Shown: positions 1 through 9,581 of the stretch, one piece after another
How the letters are laid out: every line of letters starts with the position of its first letter
Position numbering within the stretch: the stretch's first letter is position 1
From: Paraglomus occultum
Lineage: Eukaryota; Glomeromycota; Glomeromycetes; Paraglomerales; Paraglomeraceae
Assembly (NCBI GenBank): GCA_910592205.1
Contig: CAJVPJ010000174.1
Coordinates: 1 to 37,697, forward strand
Direction of reading: 5' to 3'
Length of the DNA stretch: 37,697 nt
The notes under the pieces: model-generated
What the model saw: only the letters and a program-made list of their open reading frames with translations
What the model was told of the DNA's origin: nothing
The model's database searches: none
Program-made: the position numbers and the translations under genes

Positions 1-1415
1 AATTCTTCAATTTTAAAGGTTAGACAGTAATATGGGTTTTTAAGCTGTTTGCCGGGTGCAAACTTGCGTCATAGCGTCACGTCTTCGTTTATCTCAGAGA
101 CGCCCGAGTCACTTGCTGCAAAGGACCACATATCGCCACAACCATTGACACCAGGTATGTTTACGTTGAAGAGAGTAATATCGAGATACGACCTTGCTTG
201 TCTGAAATTATTTTGTTTATTGTACACCCATAAGGAATGTTCGGATATAGTTTATTCCGACCAACGTCGAACCAAGGCTTCTTTTACGACATTTTAGACG
301 AATGCAACAATTTCGGCGTCTCGATTGAAGGTCTCCACACAGAAACAGGTTCGAAGATGTTACGAAACGTAAAATATTAGGGAATGCATTCATATTAACA
401 GTGACCGATACTAGGGCCAGGCGTTTATGAAGCAGCGCTGGCATATTCTCCGGCCGTAAAAATGGCTGATATGGCCACTCTGTTTAAATTGGCTGTTAAG
501 CAAATTGGTATTCTCCGTTACAATGTCATGCCTACCTTTATGGCTAAGCCAAATCACAGATTGCCAGGATGCTCGGGTCATCTGCATTTCTCTTTGAAGC
601 ACATGGATACAGGCAAGAACGCATTCACAAAAATTGTCAACGATGAGACAAAGCAAGACTCTGCACAAGAGGTCAACGAGATTTCAGAAAATGAATGGGA
701 AGATACGAAAAACATGAGCGAGACAATGAAGTACTTTGTCGCGGGTGTTTTAACTGGATTACCAAGTATCATGCCATTATTGGCACCAACTGTAAACAGG
801 TGAGTGCCTGTCCTTGTACGGTTGAGATCTTTTTTAACGAATCGTTCTGAAACTACGATGAAAATCCAGCTACAAACGCCTCGTGGAAAATTACTGGGCA
901 CCCGTAAACGTATCCTGGTAAGACATGAACACGTCATTCTTTTGTTCGCGATTAAATTTCCAAAAAAAGTGCTCATTTCCGAGAAAACATTAAACAGGGG
1001 TTTCGAGAACCGCACCGCAGCAATTCGTGTCATAGCTCCGCCGACAAGTTCTCCATCTGCAACACGAATAGAATTGCGCGTGCCGGGTGCTGACATTAAC
1101 GCATATCTTGCCATTGCTGCTACTTTGGCTAGTGGACTGTATGGGATCGAGAATCAACTGCAGATTCCTATTCCGCCTGTCTCTTATGCAAGGAGCCAAA
1201 TGGGCGACAAGCCTTTACGTCAGAATGAAGGGAATAGATTGGCCAAGACTTTGCAAGAGGCAACCCTCACTATGATGGAAAAGGACTCGATTGCGCGGAA
1301 GGTTCTGGGTGATCGCTTTGTTGATCATTTTGGTAAGAGTCGGTTGCATGAGTGGAGGCTATGGGAGACTAGCGTGACGAACTGGGAATTAAAGCGCTAC
1401 TTTGAGACTGTCTGA
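1..1415 (+). CDS. Glutamine synthetase-family protein (FluG/lengsin-like), 5'-truncated by window edge
   Basis: Catalytic part of a glutamine-synthetase-fold enzyme. The family makes glutamine from glutamate, ammonia and ATP, but this branch may use another substrate. Exons in consistent phase: up to 154, 235-348, 415-799, 870-917 and 998-1415. Visible landmarks in order: SETPESLAAK; TPG/MFGYSLFRP across the first junction; the metal-binding strand GLHTETGPGVYEAAL; the ATP/glutamate loop GCSGHLHFSL; APTVNSYKRLVENYWAPVN; and RIELRVPGADINAYLA near the end. The 48-nt exon 870-917 encodes YKRLVENYWAPVNVSW and is fixed by phase on both sides. The coding frame on the left is clear only from about position 73, so the N-terminal beta-grasp domain lies outside the window. 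An acidic stretch between the ATP loop and APTVNS looks like an insertion. Stop is TGA at 1413-1415. The fold is secure; the exact substrate is not. Confidence 0.88.
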
Positions 1416-1631
1416 GTTTGAACGATCATCAAAGTTACACAAAGCACTTGATCGGGATGTTTACCCCCTATTACTACTACTACATGGCTATTACATAAAA
1501 ACATTTACAAACAGATTAAACACAGATTGTATCATTGTGTAAAGCAAGCCCTCAATATTTCTAATTTATCAGCCGATTCACTTTATGCTCTGGTGACCTT
1601 TCATTTCTCTCTTTCATTGTTTTCTTCTTTG

Positions 1632-3859
1632 ATGGAGTTACAAGCTCAGGTTCAAGATCTATTAGATTTATCTTCTAATGTAACTGGTATGTTTCGACTA
1701 AATGCGTCTTTGGCAGACGAAATAAAAGCCTGGAGTTTTAAATATTCGTGATCTCCCCTTAGCATTATTGCAAAAGCAGACGGACAGTCTTATAAGGCAG
1801 CGTAGTCTCGTACGAAGAGACAAAGACGAAGACTATAATAGTTTAAACTATGATATAGAGCTTGCCTCACGCTCATTACATGGTAATTAAAGACGATTAT
1901 TCTCTCTACTCGTATACTCATAATACAAAAAAAAAAAAGATGTTTGTTCGCGTTGACCGTTATCATTGCATATAACTATTTTGATTAATGAACACAATCG
2001 TATACGTTGGTCGTTTCAAGACAGACTATAGCATTACGACAAGACGATCCGATCATAAGCGAATTTAATAATATACAATGTTCATTCATATATTTGCAGT
2101 GCTGGAAGTCCGACGCGAGATACGTACAGCCGTTAGTGAGCTGACAGAAGTCAGAGACCAAATGAAACAACAAAACGGCTCACCTACTCGTGATTGGCTT
2201 GATTATGTTCAAGTCGTTATGGAACATCTACATACGTTGCTTAAAAAAGGACTAGATCGTAAGTTATTTTAGTAATAAATAACAAGCGATAAATGTGGTA
2301 TGTGCTTTGTCTGACTTATCTGACTTTTTGCTTCTCTTCCCTCCCTTTTCTCTCCCTCCAAAAAATTATCTAGTTGCGTCCATTGATGATGCCAAATCGG
2401 AATCGCTTGTATCTTCATCATCCCGAAAGGAACTTGCATATCAGAGTAACAGCGCGTACCATAGCTTCACCTCTTCGAGGAAAATTGTTTCCAATGACCA
2501 GCCCAAAATCACAATTACAACACGCAATACTGCCAGCAATTATAATAAACCTCGTCGCATAAGCAATTCGACTCCGTTTGATCCTTCTGCTGACACTCAA
2601 AAGCCAAATCTGCGTGCCGACTTGACCCGTCGTCATTCTTTGGATTCTGAGGGCATTTCTGCAGCTCGCCTGTTTATTGGTAATCTGGGCTTGCGAGCAG
2701 CACCGCCAAAAGCTACGACAACGACATCTGTATCGCAAGATCTGACTACAACAAATAAACCCAACGTTTCAAGTCACAAAAATAAAGGCGGTTTGCATAG
2801 ACATAATCAGAGTTCAAATGCTGAAAAGCAGCTTACTCAGATAATAAGCCAGGATTCAGAGGAGATGAGCGATCAGTTTGTAGATGCTGTCGAGAGGCAA
2901 GAGGACGTTGATGATGATGGTGGTAGTGTAGACCGTGGGAAGGTTGTCGACACGGAAGAATTATCCACTATGACAGAGAAGCTGATGAATAGGGCGAACA
3001 TTTTTCATAACTCTGTAATGGCTCTTGACACAGTAATAGAAGATGATGGTCAATCGCAGTCGGTAATGAGTTAATTCTAGCTGTCGGCTGTTCTCGTAGT
3101 TATTTCTTATTATTGTTATTCTTATTACTATGGCTCAGTCTATGAGAAGGCTGGGTTCGTATGTTATTTCAGTAAGCAACCAAGATCTGACGTTTCTATA
3201 TGCTTTGCTTTCAAAGGGCGATAATGACGATGTGTCGTCTCTTGCACCTTCACTGTCTTCTGGCAGTTCCTCACCAATATCCTCACCGATTCTGACTAAT
3301 ACATCATATCCGACGACACAAATTAGTCTTGCCAGAGATAAACCTACTCACTTGTTTGCCGAGGAGGTTACTGTAAGTGACCCGTTGAGAGTAGGAGCCG
3401 GTTATGGATCATATATAGAATACACATGCACCGTCAAGGGACCAGAGGTATGGTTGAATCGAAACATAAATAATCGCCAAGACTTTCGTCCCCGAACGTC
3501 CCAGTCTCATCTTCCGACGTAACAATACGTAGGGAACAAGCATAACGGTTAGGAAGCGATATTCTGAGTTTGTCAAGTTGAGAACTCAGCTATCCAAGGC
3601 CCAACCGCATTTCAAGAATTTAATTCCTAAACTACCACCAAAGAAAGTCGTTGGTAATTAAGCATATGCCATGACCATATGAGATTTAGTTATTTCCGGT
3701 CATTTATCTAAATTTGAACAATTCATTTTGTTTTTAGGCAAATTCGGTACTGCATTTGTTGAGCGTCGCCGGAAAGACTTGGAATATTTCTTGACTTACA
3801 TTCTGCTTCACCCAACGTTGGGCGCTACACCCGTCGTGAGAAAGTGGTTTATGAGCTAA
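1632..3859 (+). CDS. PX-domain protein, Ypt35-like, with an apparent +1 frameshift in exon 1
   Basis: Phosphoinositide-binding PX (phox) domain protein, probably an endosomal or vacuolar adaptor like fungal Ypt35. Exons: 1632-1882, 2100-2258, 2374-3062, 3217-3447, 3533-3653 and 3738-3859. All junctions agree in phase. The N-terminal half is helical/coiled (MELQAQVQDLLDL; VLEVRREIRTAVSEL). The middle is long and Ser/Thr/Asn-rich, probably disordered. The C-terminal PX domain starts near LFAEEVTVSDP and holds the basic motif RKRYSEF, the proline loop IPKLPPKKVVG, then FVERRRKDLEYFL and the end VVRKWFMS. The PX domain sits at the extreme C-terminus, as in Ypt35. Total exon length is 3n+1: at about 1747-1754 the frame ends in TCG TGA, but the next frame continues at once (RDLPLALLQKQ). 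One extra T, a sequencing error or recoding would explain it. The product would be about 523 aa. Confidence 0.8.
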
Positions 3860-4242
3860 CATACTTGGCCAATTCATTCTTTATTAGCTTGTGATTTGAA
3901 TTGCTCGGTCCCTCAACATCAAGCGTTTAATTGTATTATATTTTCATATATTGCTTAATTTTGATTTTGTAAGAGTCTGCACATGTAACGCGCCACGATT
4001 TATTTTCTTTTGTTTATTTTTGGTAGCATAAATAGAAAGATTGCATGGAAGTTATTCCACTAATGCTTTAATTTATAAAATAAATTAATATAAATATAAG
4101 GGCAGTCGCATAATGGAATTGGCGAAATCAACAATCTCTCCCATTTCAAATTCCAAGCCCTAAAAAGAATTCGGTGTTTGTAAAATCAGTACGGAAATTA
4201 CATTATTAATATGAACGGTAGTCAATCTTTCCCGCGGGTCCG
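3860..4242. other. Intergenic, AT-rich, no gene seen
   Basis: This is 3' flanking DNA of the PX-domain gene, ending at a hairpin repeat. I see no conserved reading frame. Short open frames on either strand here merely run into the hairpin repeat. Confidence 0.6.
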
Positions 4243-4381
4243 GGTCATTTGCCCGACAGTCACTTGCCCGACAACCATTTGCCCGACAAAAATTTACCAA
4301 AAAAGGATAAATTTGAAATAATGCTGGTAAATATTTGTCGGGCAAATGACTGTCGGGCAAGTAACTGTCGGGCAAGTGAAC
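4243..4381. repeat. Long inverted repeat built of TTGCCCGACA modules
   Basis: The left arm (4243-4298) holds three copies of TTGCCCGACA separated by short A/T/C-rich spacers. The right arm (4326-4381) is its near-perfect reverse complement with three TGTCGGGCAA copies, around a loop of about 27 nt. The structure would fold into a hairpin with a stem of about 55 bp. It resembles a palindromic MITE or another foldback repeat. No target-site duplication is obvious. The repeated PDSHLPD-like peptides on both strands are a by-product of the repeat, not a gene. Confidence 0.85.
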
Positions 4382-4474
4382 GGCTCCCAATTGTCCTAAC
4401 GAGTGATAACAACGTAAACGTTGACGGAAATATCTAACTTTTTTAATTGCTAATTTCCTCTTCTTTTTCTACAG

Positions 4475-4597
4475 ATTTAAAGCCCGAGAATTTGCTTATA
4501 AGAAGAAATGCGCCATTTGAAACTCGTAAACCGATCATACAGAGGATCTGTAGAAGTTGCTCAAGTGTTGAAAGGAGTATGCTCGATATGCGATAAG
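4475..4597 (+). other. Isolated exon-like fragment with LKPENLL motif
   Basis: A pyrimidine-rich tract ending in TCTACAG (acceptor at 4474) is followed by an open stretch reading LKPENLLIRRNAPFETRK and then a Cys-containing segment. LKPENLL resembles the protein-kinase catalytic loop HRDLKPENLL. No other kinase motif is visible nearby on this strand, so this is at best a relic exon and may be chance. Confidence 0.2.
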
Positions 4598-4940
4598 TGC
4601 AAGACGTCGGGACTAGTTTGTGTCGCCTTTGATCGAATCGATTATTGCTATATTGTGATATTATGGAAGTGTGGATTGATGATTCATGATTCCAGAAATG
4701 TAAAGCAACTTGAATAGCTGTTTGAAAAATAATTGACAACGTAACAGATAAAGTGCAATGAGAAAACAAAAAGCTTACAAGACGCGATACGCGTTGAATA
4801 CAGTAAACATCATTTATTCAAACATGAATATCGAGTATTTTAGAGCTTTTTTGCCTAACTACGGATAACCTCTAAGCTAGTTGCAACACATGACTATCGA
4901 AGGCAAAGATTTTTTGTCCCACACTGTATACTATATATTA
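4598..4940. other. Intergenic, no gene seen
   Basis: AT-rich DNA between an exon-like fragment and transposon-end-like sequence. Short frames on both strands show no domain or codon bias. Confidence 0.5.
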
Positions 4941-4944
4941 ATAG

Positions 4945-5100
4945 GAATAGTCAACCCCTTAATCCGAACCCTAACCGAAGGGACTAAGTAAAACCTCGCT
5001 AAACCGAAGGTAAGTTCTAAAACATTTATAATAAATTTACCCCAATAAACCGAATATACTAATTAAAACCCATTAAACCGAATTTCCCAGCATTTTCCAG
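4945..5100. mobile_element. Probable terminus of a pogo/Tigger-like DNA transposon (AACCGAA-rich)
   Basis: The segment repeats AACCGAA/ATCCGAA motifs: AGTCAACCCCTTAATCCGAA, then CTAACCGAAG, then AGTAAAACCTCGCTAAACCG, followed by AAACCGAAT twice. Ends of pogo/Tigger-type elements commonly begin CAGT followed by ACCTCG.TA..CGAA-like sequence, and two such starts seem nested here. No transposase is present, so this would be a non-autonomous or decayed copy. Assignment is by motif resemblance only. Confidence 0.4.
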
Positions 5101-5606
5101 CTATGCTCCCGACCCACTTTGTTATGGAGACTATATACGATGAAACAACACACTTTCAGAATAAACACAAGACGCCACCGCCTTGTTGTTTCAGTTATCT
5201 ACAGAGGACGCTTGTCCATGTCCATACTCCGTCGCATTGGGCAACCGCCGCTAATGCGGCTTCGCTCCATATTCTACGTCCACGACATATACGCGCTGCC
5301 CGGGCACGACGACTGGTTTCTCATTCATGAGTCGACATTCCGGGCGACGACTTGTTGGCCGCTCTAAGGTAAAGATCAATGCAGTGGTTGGTTGAGGATG
5401 GACGCATTATAGTTATGGACGCTAACGGTAGTAACCATGCCATGGTACATGTGCTAATAATGTGAATGTAGATTACTTAGTACAGTTAAATATCGATAGC
5501 ACTGTTTTCGCCTTTTTTTTGTCAATTTTGAGAGATTGTTACATTTATTGGTGGAAGAAATTACATATAGTAAATTAACAGATTCGCTAATGCTAATTAT
5601 TATTAC
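5101..5606. other. Unassigned interval between transposon-like ends
   Basis: A GC-richer patch (about 5103-5370) is open in two overlapping plus-strand frames, with many Arg/His residues but no recognizable domain. I regard it as non-coding or a decayed element interior. The rest is AT-rich. Confidence 0.4.
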
Positions 5607-5645
5607 AGTCGACCCTCTCGAATATCAAATCCGCGAGACCGGCCA
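5607..5645. mobile_element. Second pogo-like terminal motif
   Basis: CAGTCGACCCTCTCGAATAT followed by CGCGAGACCGG fits the CAGT..ACCCTC..CGAA start of pogo/Tigger-type terminal inverted repeats. Together with the motif near 4945-5100 it could mark the other end of a decayed element of about 0.7 kb, or a separate insertion. There is no transposase frame. Confidence 0.35.
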
Positions 5646-6235
5646 ATATATGCGGTATGGCTTACGAAGCATCAAGCGACCAAAATAAAAGGCACGATCT
5701 TTACGGCAGCGAAGATATTGTTACCCCAATAAAAGTTTATGACGAACACAAAAATCATCGAAGATACGACAGGAAGACTTCTCTCATTCAACTACGAGAC
5801 TTATGTAGTCAAACATTACTCGCAAACTCTGAATATGTACTTCACGAACAAACAAATAAATCTCATTTACGAGAAAGCACACAAACACATAAGTAGTTCA
5901 ACACTGAATGTTTTGAATAAAAAAAAGGGTCTCAATAAACCAGGACTAGAAAATTACATAAGTCTTACAATATTGAAACCTCCTCTGCAGTTGCTTCAAT
6001 GATTTATACTACCCAGAGCGTTCACGCTTGCTATGGTTCCACGATTTTGACAGTGGCGTTGCAGAGGCTGGAATATATCCCAAACAAGGTGTTGTTTATA
6101 CGCAATTAGGTTGATCTCGTACTGTCAATTAAAGACTTTCTTTACTATCCCCAATCTGACATATGTCCATTCGGAATGGACTTAACTTCCCGTCTGACAT
6201 AAATTCCAAACTGACAGACGACAGCTGTAGTTCTC

Positions 6236-6828
6236 ATGTCCCTAATGAACACGGGATGCGTCTTCCGATCCTCATCGTCACTTCTAGATGGTTCCATGCA
6301 CGACCACCATGCCCGCGTAATGATGGACCACGTTTGGGGTACAGATAATACCTTGATTCACGGCCGCTATGCGAACCTGGTGAGTCCGAGGAAAGAAGAT
6401 GTCGCGTATGGAAATAGTTTGGCTGCGAATCAGGTAAGCTAATAATTTTATTTCCCTTCCATCGGGTTATTCTAGACGTATGAAACGTACATGCGTTAGC
6501 ATATAATAAGTTTGGATCTCGAGAAAAAGATGTTGAATTGTATACCTCGAAATGTTTCTTTGAATCTCTCGCCCAATACTCTTGTTGGTTTCAACGGATA
6601 TATAGCTAATTTTGACCGATTTACGCATTCTTGTAACAGAATTTCTCAAACGCGACTCCCCGCCCACGATGCGCTGTCAATAATCAATCAATTAAATCGT
6701 GGAATAGAACCATCTTCCATTCTATGGTAACGCTAATTTTGCAAGCATCGGCCATCGCAGCTGCACCATCTGAAAAGGCGACCGACTGGAATCGATATCG
6801 ATCGAATAATTCGTACGCCAAATTGTGA
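6236..6828 (+). CDS. Possible small two-exon gene, unknown function
   Basis: Exon 1 (6236-6433) starts at an ATG and ends at a strong donor, CAG|GTAAGC. Exon 2 (6640-6828) follows an AACAG acceptor and stays open in the same phase to TGA. The product would be 128 aa. Exon 1 is rich in His, Met and Asp (MHDHHARVMMDHVWG; LVSPRKEDVAYGNS). Exon 2 contains a short hydrophobic run (FHSMVTLILQASAIAAA) that could be a weak membrane segment. Exon 1 is clearly more GC-rich than its surroundings. I do not recognize a family. An in-frame TGA lies shortly upstream, but an upstream exon joined at a TGACAG acceptor near 6217 is possible. It could instead be a relic of a longer gene. Confidence 0.35.
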
Positions 6829-7137
6829 TGAAATACGGTCTTAGGTGTTTGCAAAAAGTTATGTAAAGAGGATGGGAGAGTCTTGGAATATTAGTCTGAC
6901 ATCATGGCATGGCTTAATTTAGCCAATACGCAACGGATAGATCAGTAAAAACGTGCGGATGTATCAAAAACGCAGCCTAAATTTGGGGGTACTTGTCGAT
7001 CTATCAAAAACGCGATCAATAATTTAAATTAGTCAAATCACGAGTTTATGCTTAGTATTAGTATCCCATTAATATTAATATTAATTTAATTATCAAATTA
7101 ACACTCAATTTGACTAGCAATAAGAACCCATTAAATG

Positions 7138-7410
7138 GTAAACAATAATGTTATTGCATTGTCCATATGCCCACAAGGCTCGCAAATTAAATCTCTGAAT
7201 AATGTAATTGAACCGTCTATATACATATGTACACTGCAAAATTAAAATCTATTGATAGTGAACAATAATGTAATTGAACTGTTTATACGCCGACAATCTT
7301 GCAAAATTAAAATCTCGATTTGTGAACAAGAAATGCTATTTAATCGCCCTCTACATATGCAGACAAATGTTACAGATTCCATTAATTAGTGAACAATAAT
7401 GTCCGATACA
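7138..7410. repeat. Degenerate ~63-bp tandem repeat, four to five copies
   Basis: Units begin GTGAACAATAATG (or GTAAACAATAATG), followed by TAATTGAAC, a CATATG-containing segment and GCAAAATTAAAATCT. Starts are near 7138, 7199, 7258, 7322 and 7389. Copies differ by substitutions and small indels, so the array is old. It is non-coding and lies in AT-rich DNA. Confidence 0.7.
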
Positions 7411-8054
7411 CCCACGAGTCTTTGGTATTACTTATTTTTGTAATTTAATCTATTTCCATGTTTGGAGATCTATTATGAATGCCGATAATTCCACTAATAC
7501 TAAGTAATTCATAAAAACCAAAGTATGATTATATAGTCATCGAATAATTATATAAAAAGAGCGAATCTCCTATAATTGTCGTAAAGAAACGCATCATCAT
7601 CAAATTATCGCTCAAAAAACTTAATCGTCGTTTGATTTAGTATGGTGGCTCAAACACTCCAAGGCAATCTGATGAGCTGCATTTCCTGACAGCGTATTGG
7701 CATCGGCAATTCACTGTAACAATGACAAAGGGGTATTCGGTTTCGTAGTGATCGATCACAATTGGTTTATTAAGTTCTTTTTAATTCCTTAACACTGTGC
7801 AGAGCTCGCTTAGGCGTCTCTCAGTGATCGATACATTATTAAAGTAAGCTGTGTCATGGGCAATCCTTCCCATAACACAGAATGCAATTACATCTATATT
7901 TACAATTCCACACGAAGAATCTCCAAATATGATTCAACGTAATTATTATTATTATAGTAAGCTGAAGTGATAACACTTTGCCTCTCAACTTACAAAAACT
8001 TATTAAGCAATATCAGTTACTGAAAGTATAGTATTTATATATCAGAATTAAATA
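7411..8054. other. Intergenic, 3' side of the RING-finger gene
   Basis: AT-rich DNA downstream of the minus-strand RING gene's stop codon. I see no conserved reading frame or RNA gene. Confidence 0.55.
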
Positions 8055-9386
8055 TCAATGAAAAAAAAAGACAGCAATCATCAGAACTCCAAACATTAAC
8101 AACATTCTAGATAAGAAAGCCTGTTGAGGAGATGGAGGTGCATTTCCAACTACGTTGACGGTATGTTGTGAAGGAAATGACTGTAGACGGAGAAAAGGTG
8201 TTAATGTGAATTAGTAATTGTACGGAATATTTCATGATGGTTAATCATCGTACGATGCATTCACATCGAAATATGAATACTCTGGGTGACAGCCAATTAT
8301 AATCACGCGTTCACATGCATAAAAATTAGTACTACTTACAAACTGAGCCCCCAATAATGTAGGAAATATGCTGAAAGTGGCAGAAAATGAAAAATGAGGA
8401 CCAAATGTTGCAGAATGAAATGTTGTCCCTGAGAAGAATGGAATTCCCGGTTGATTAGGATCTCTTTGTGGTTCAGGTCTCTGGCCAGCCGGACGATTGG
8501 GAATAGTCGAGTTTAACCTGAAGGAAATTAAGCGATAAACAATTCAATGACTCAACGTTTTGGTAAGCGAAACATCAATGTGGACTTTTCAAAATTACCT
8601 TGGGTCTTTGGCTTCTTTACCTCTCCCATATATAGGAATAACCTTATCTTTACCGCATCCAGCTTTACATATTGGACACAAAGGATTCTGTGACTGTTGT
8701 TCTAGCCACTGCAGACAAAGACGTCGTTAATATCCAAATTTACAAGATTCTGGCCTGCAAAAGTACATAATTGAATACTCTACCTGATGCAAGCAAGGCC
8801 AGCTATAAATAATAAGATAGTTAGTTATTTACATTCGAAACTATAAAACAACATTCCGTTGAACTTGTACGTTAAATACCAGAACAAATGGCCACATAAT
8901 GTCAATACTGGGGAAGACGCCGTGTCAAAACTAAAGGGAAAAGGCAACGAGTTTAACTTGATACATACAAACAATACAAAATTCGTAAAGCCTCACAGAG
9001 TCCAGTTTAAAGTTTATAAACTCTTACCATATATTGCATTCGTACTCTGAACTATTACCATGCGTACCGCTCTCTGTTGTGCTTGAACTGCTCTTTTCTG
9101 CCAGTGTATTCTGCTGATCCTTCGAAGCTGAGGACAAGCCAGCAGGAGTGCCAGTATCAATACTAATACTTGCTCTTCTTGTTGTAAGCGTTGTTGTATT
9201 GCGACGTCTTAATTCTCCTTTTCCAAAAGAATAGCTACCTGAAACACGACTTTGTGAAGATATGCCTGTGATCTCTTCAAAATCTTCTGACTGTAGCGTG
9301 CATTTGTCTGCTTCACTCTCACTATTACAAACGCTATTTGCATTCACCACGGACTCGGCTTCAGTTCTCAAGTTCGTTTGACTCAT
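8055..9386 (-). CDS. RNF5/RNF185 (RMA1)-type membrane-anchored RING E3 ubiquitin ligase
   Basis: An E3 ubiquitin ligase of the family that acts in ER-associated degradation. Exons on the minus strand: 9386-9028, 8930-8880, 8802-8784, 8708-8599, 8517-8340 and 8180-8055. All six join in phase to give 280 aa. The first ~115 residues are Ser/Thr-rich and probably disordered. The C3HC4 RING follows: YECNIC, LTLCGHLFCWPCLHQWL, then NPLCPICKAGC, so all eight zinc ligands are present. The family signature KVIPIYGRG follows directly. The C-terminus has the paired membrane region typical of RNF5/RNF185: a Phe-rich stretch (FGPHFSFSATFSIFPTLLGAQF region) and a final hydrophobic anchor (MLLMFGVLMIAVFFFH). 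The third exon is only 19 nt. The gene is transcribed away from Nup85, with about 195 bp between the start codons, so they may share a bidirectional promoter. Confidence 0.93.
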
Positions 9387-9581
9387 TTGAACGTTTTAAG
9401 AGTGTGTGGAGGGGGAAACAAACAGTTAAGGGAATATAATGTAAATGGGTGATTGGCGTGCTTATGATCATCAGTTACACAAATTAACGTGGAACGTACG
9501 ACGTCAACTTTTGAGGTAAAATAACAAGGTTTGGAGAGAAACTTTTTGCTTTTTGGTGGTTTGTTTTATCGCGATTTGAAT

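Noticed and set aside
578-1114. 178-residue minus-strand frame
   Set aside because: It is antisense to exons of the glutamine-synthetase-family gene and has no domain of its own.
4160-4437. Open frames on both strands with PDSHLPD-like repeats
   Set aside because: They arise from the inverted TTGCCCGACA repeat, which is open on both strands. There is no domain and no other support.
4475-4597. Protein kinase gene suggested by LKPENLL
   Set aside because: No glycine loop, DFG or APE motif is visible around it. I kept it only as a low-confidence exon-like fragment.
5103-5367. Two overlapping plus-strand frames rich in Arg and His
   Set aside because: Two frames are open over the same bases, with no domain or splice context. 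Probably just a GC-richer patch.
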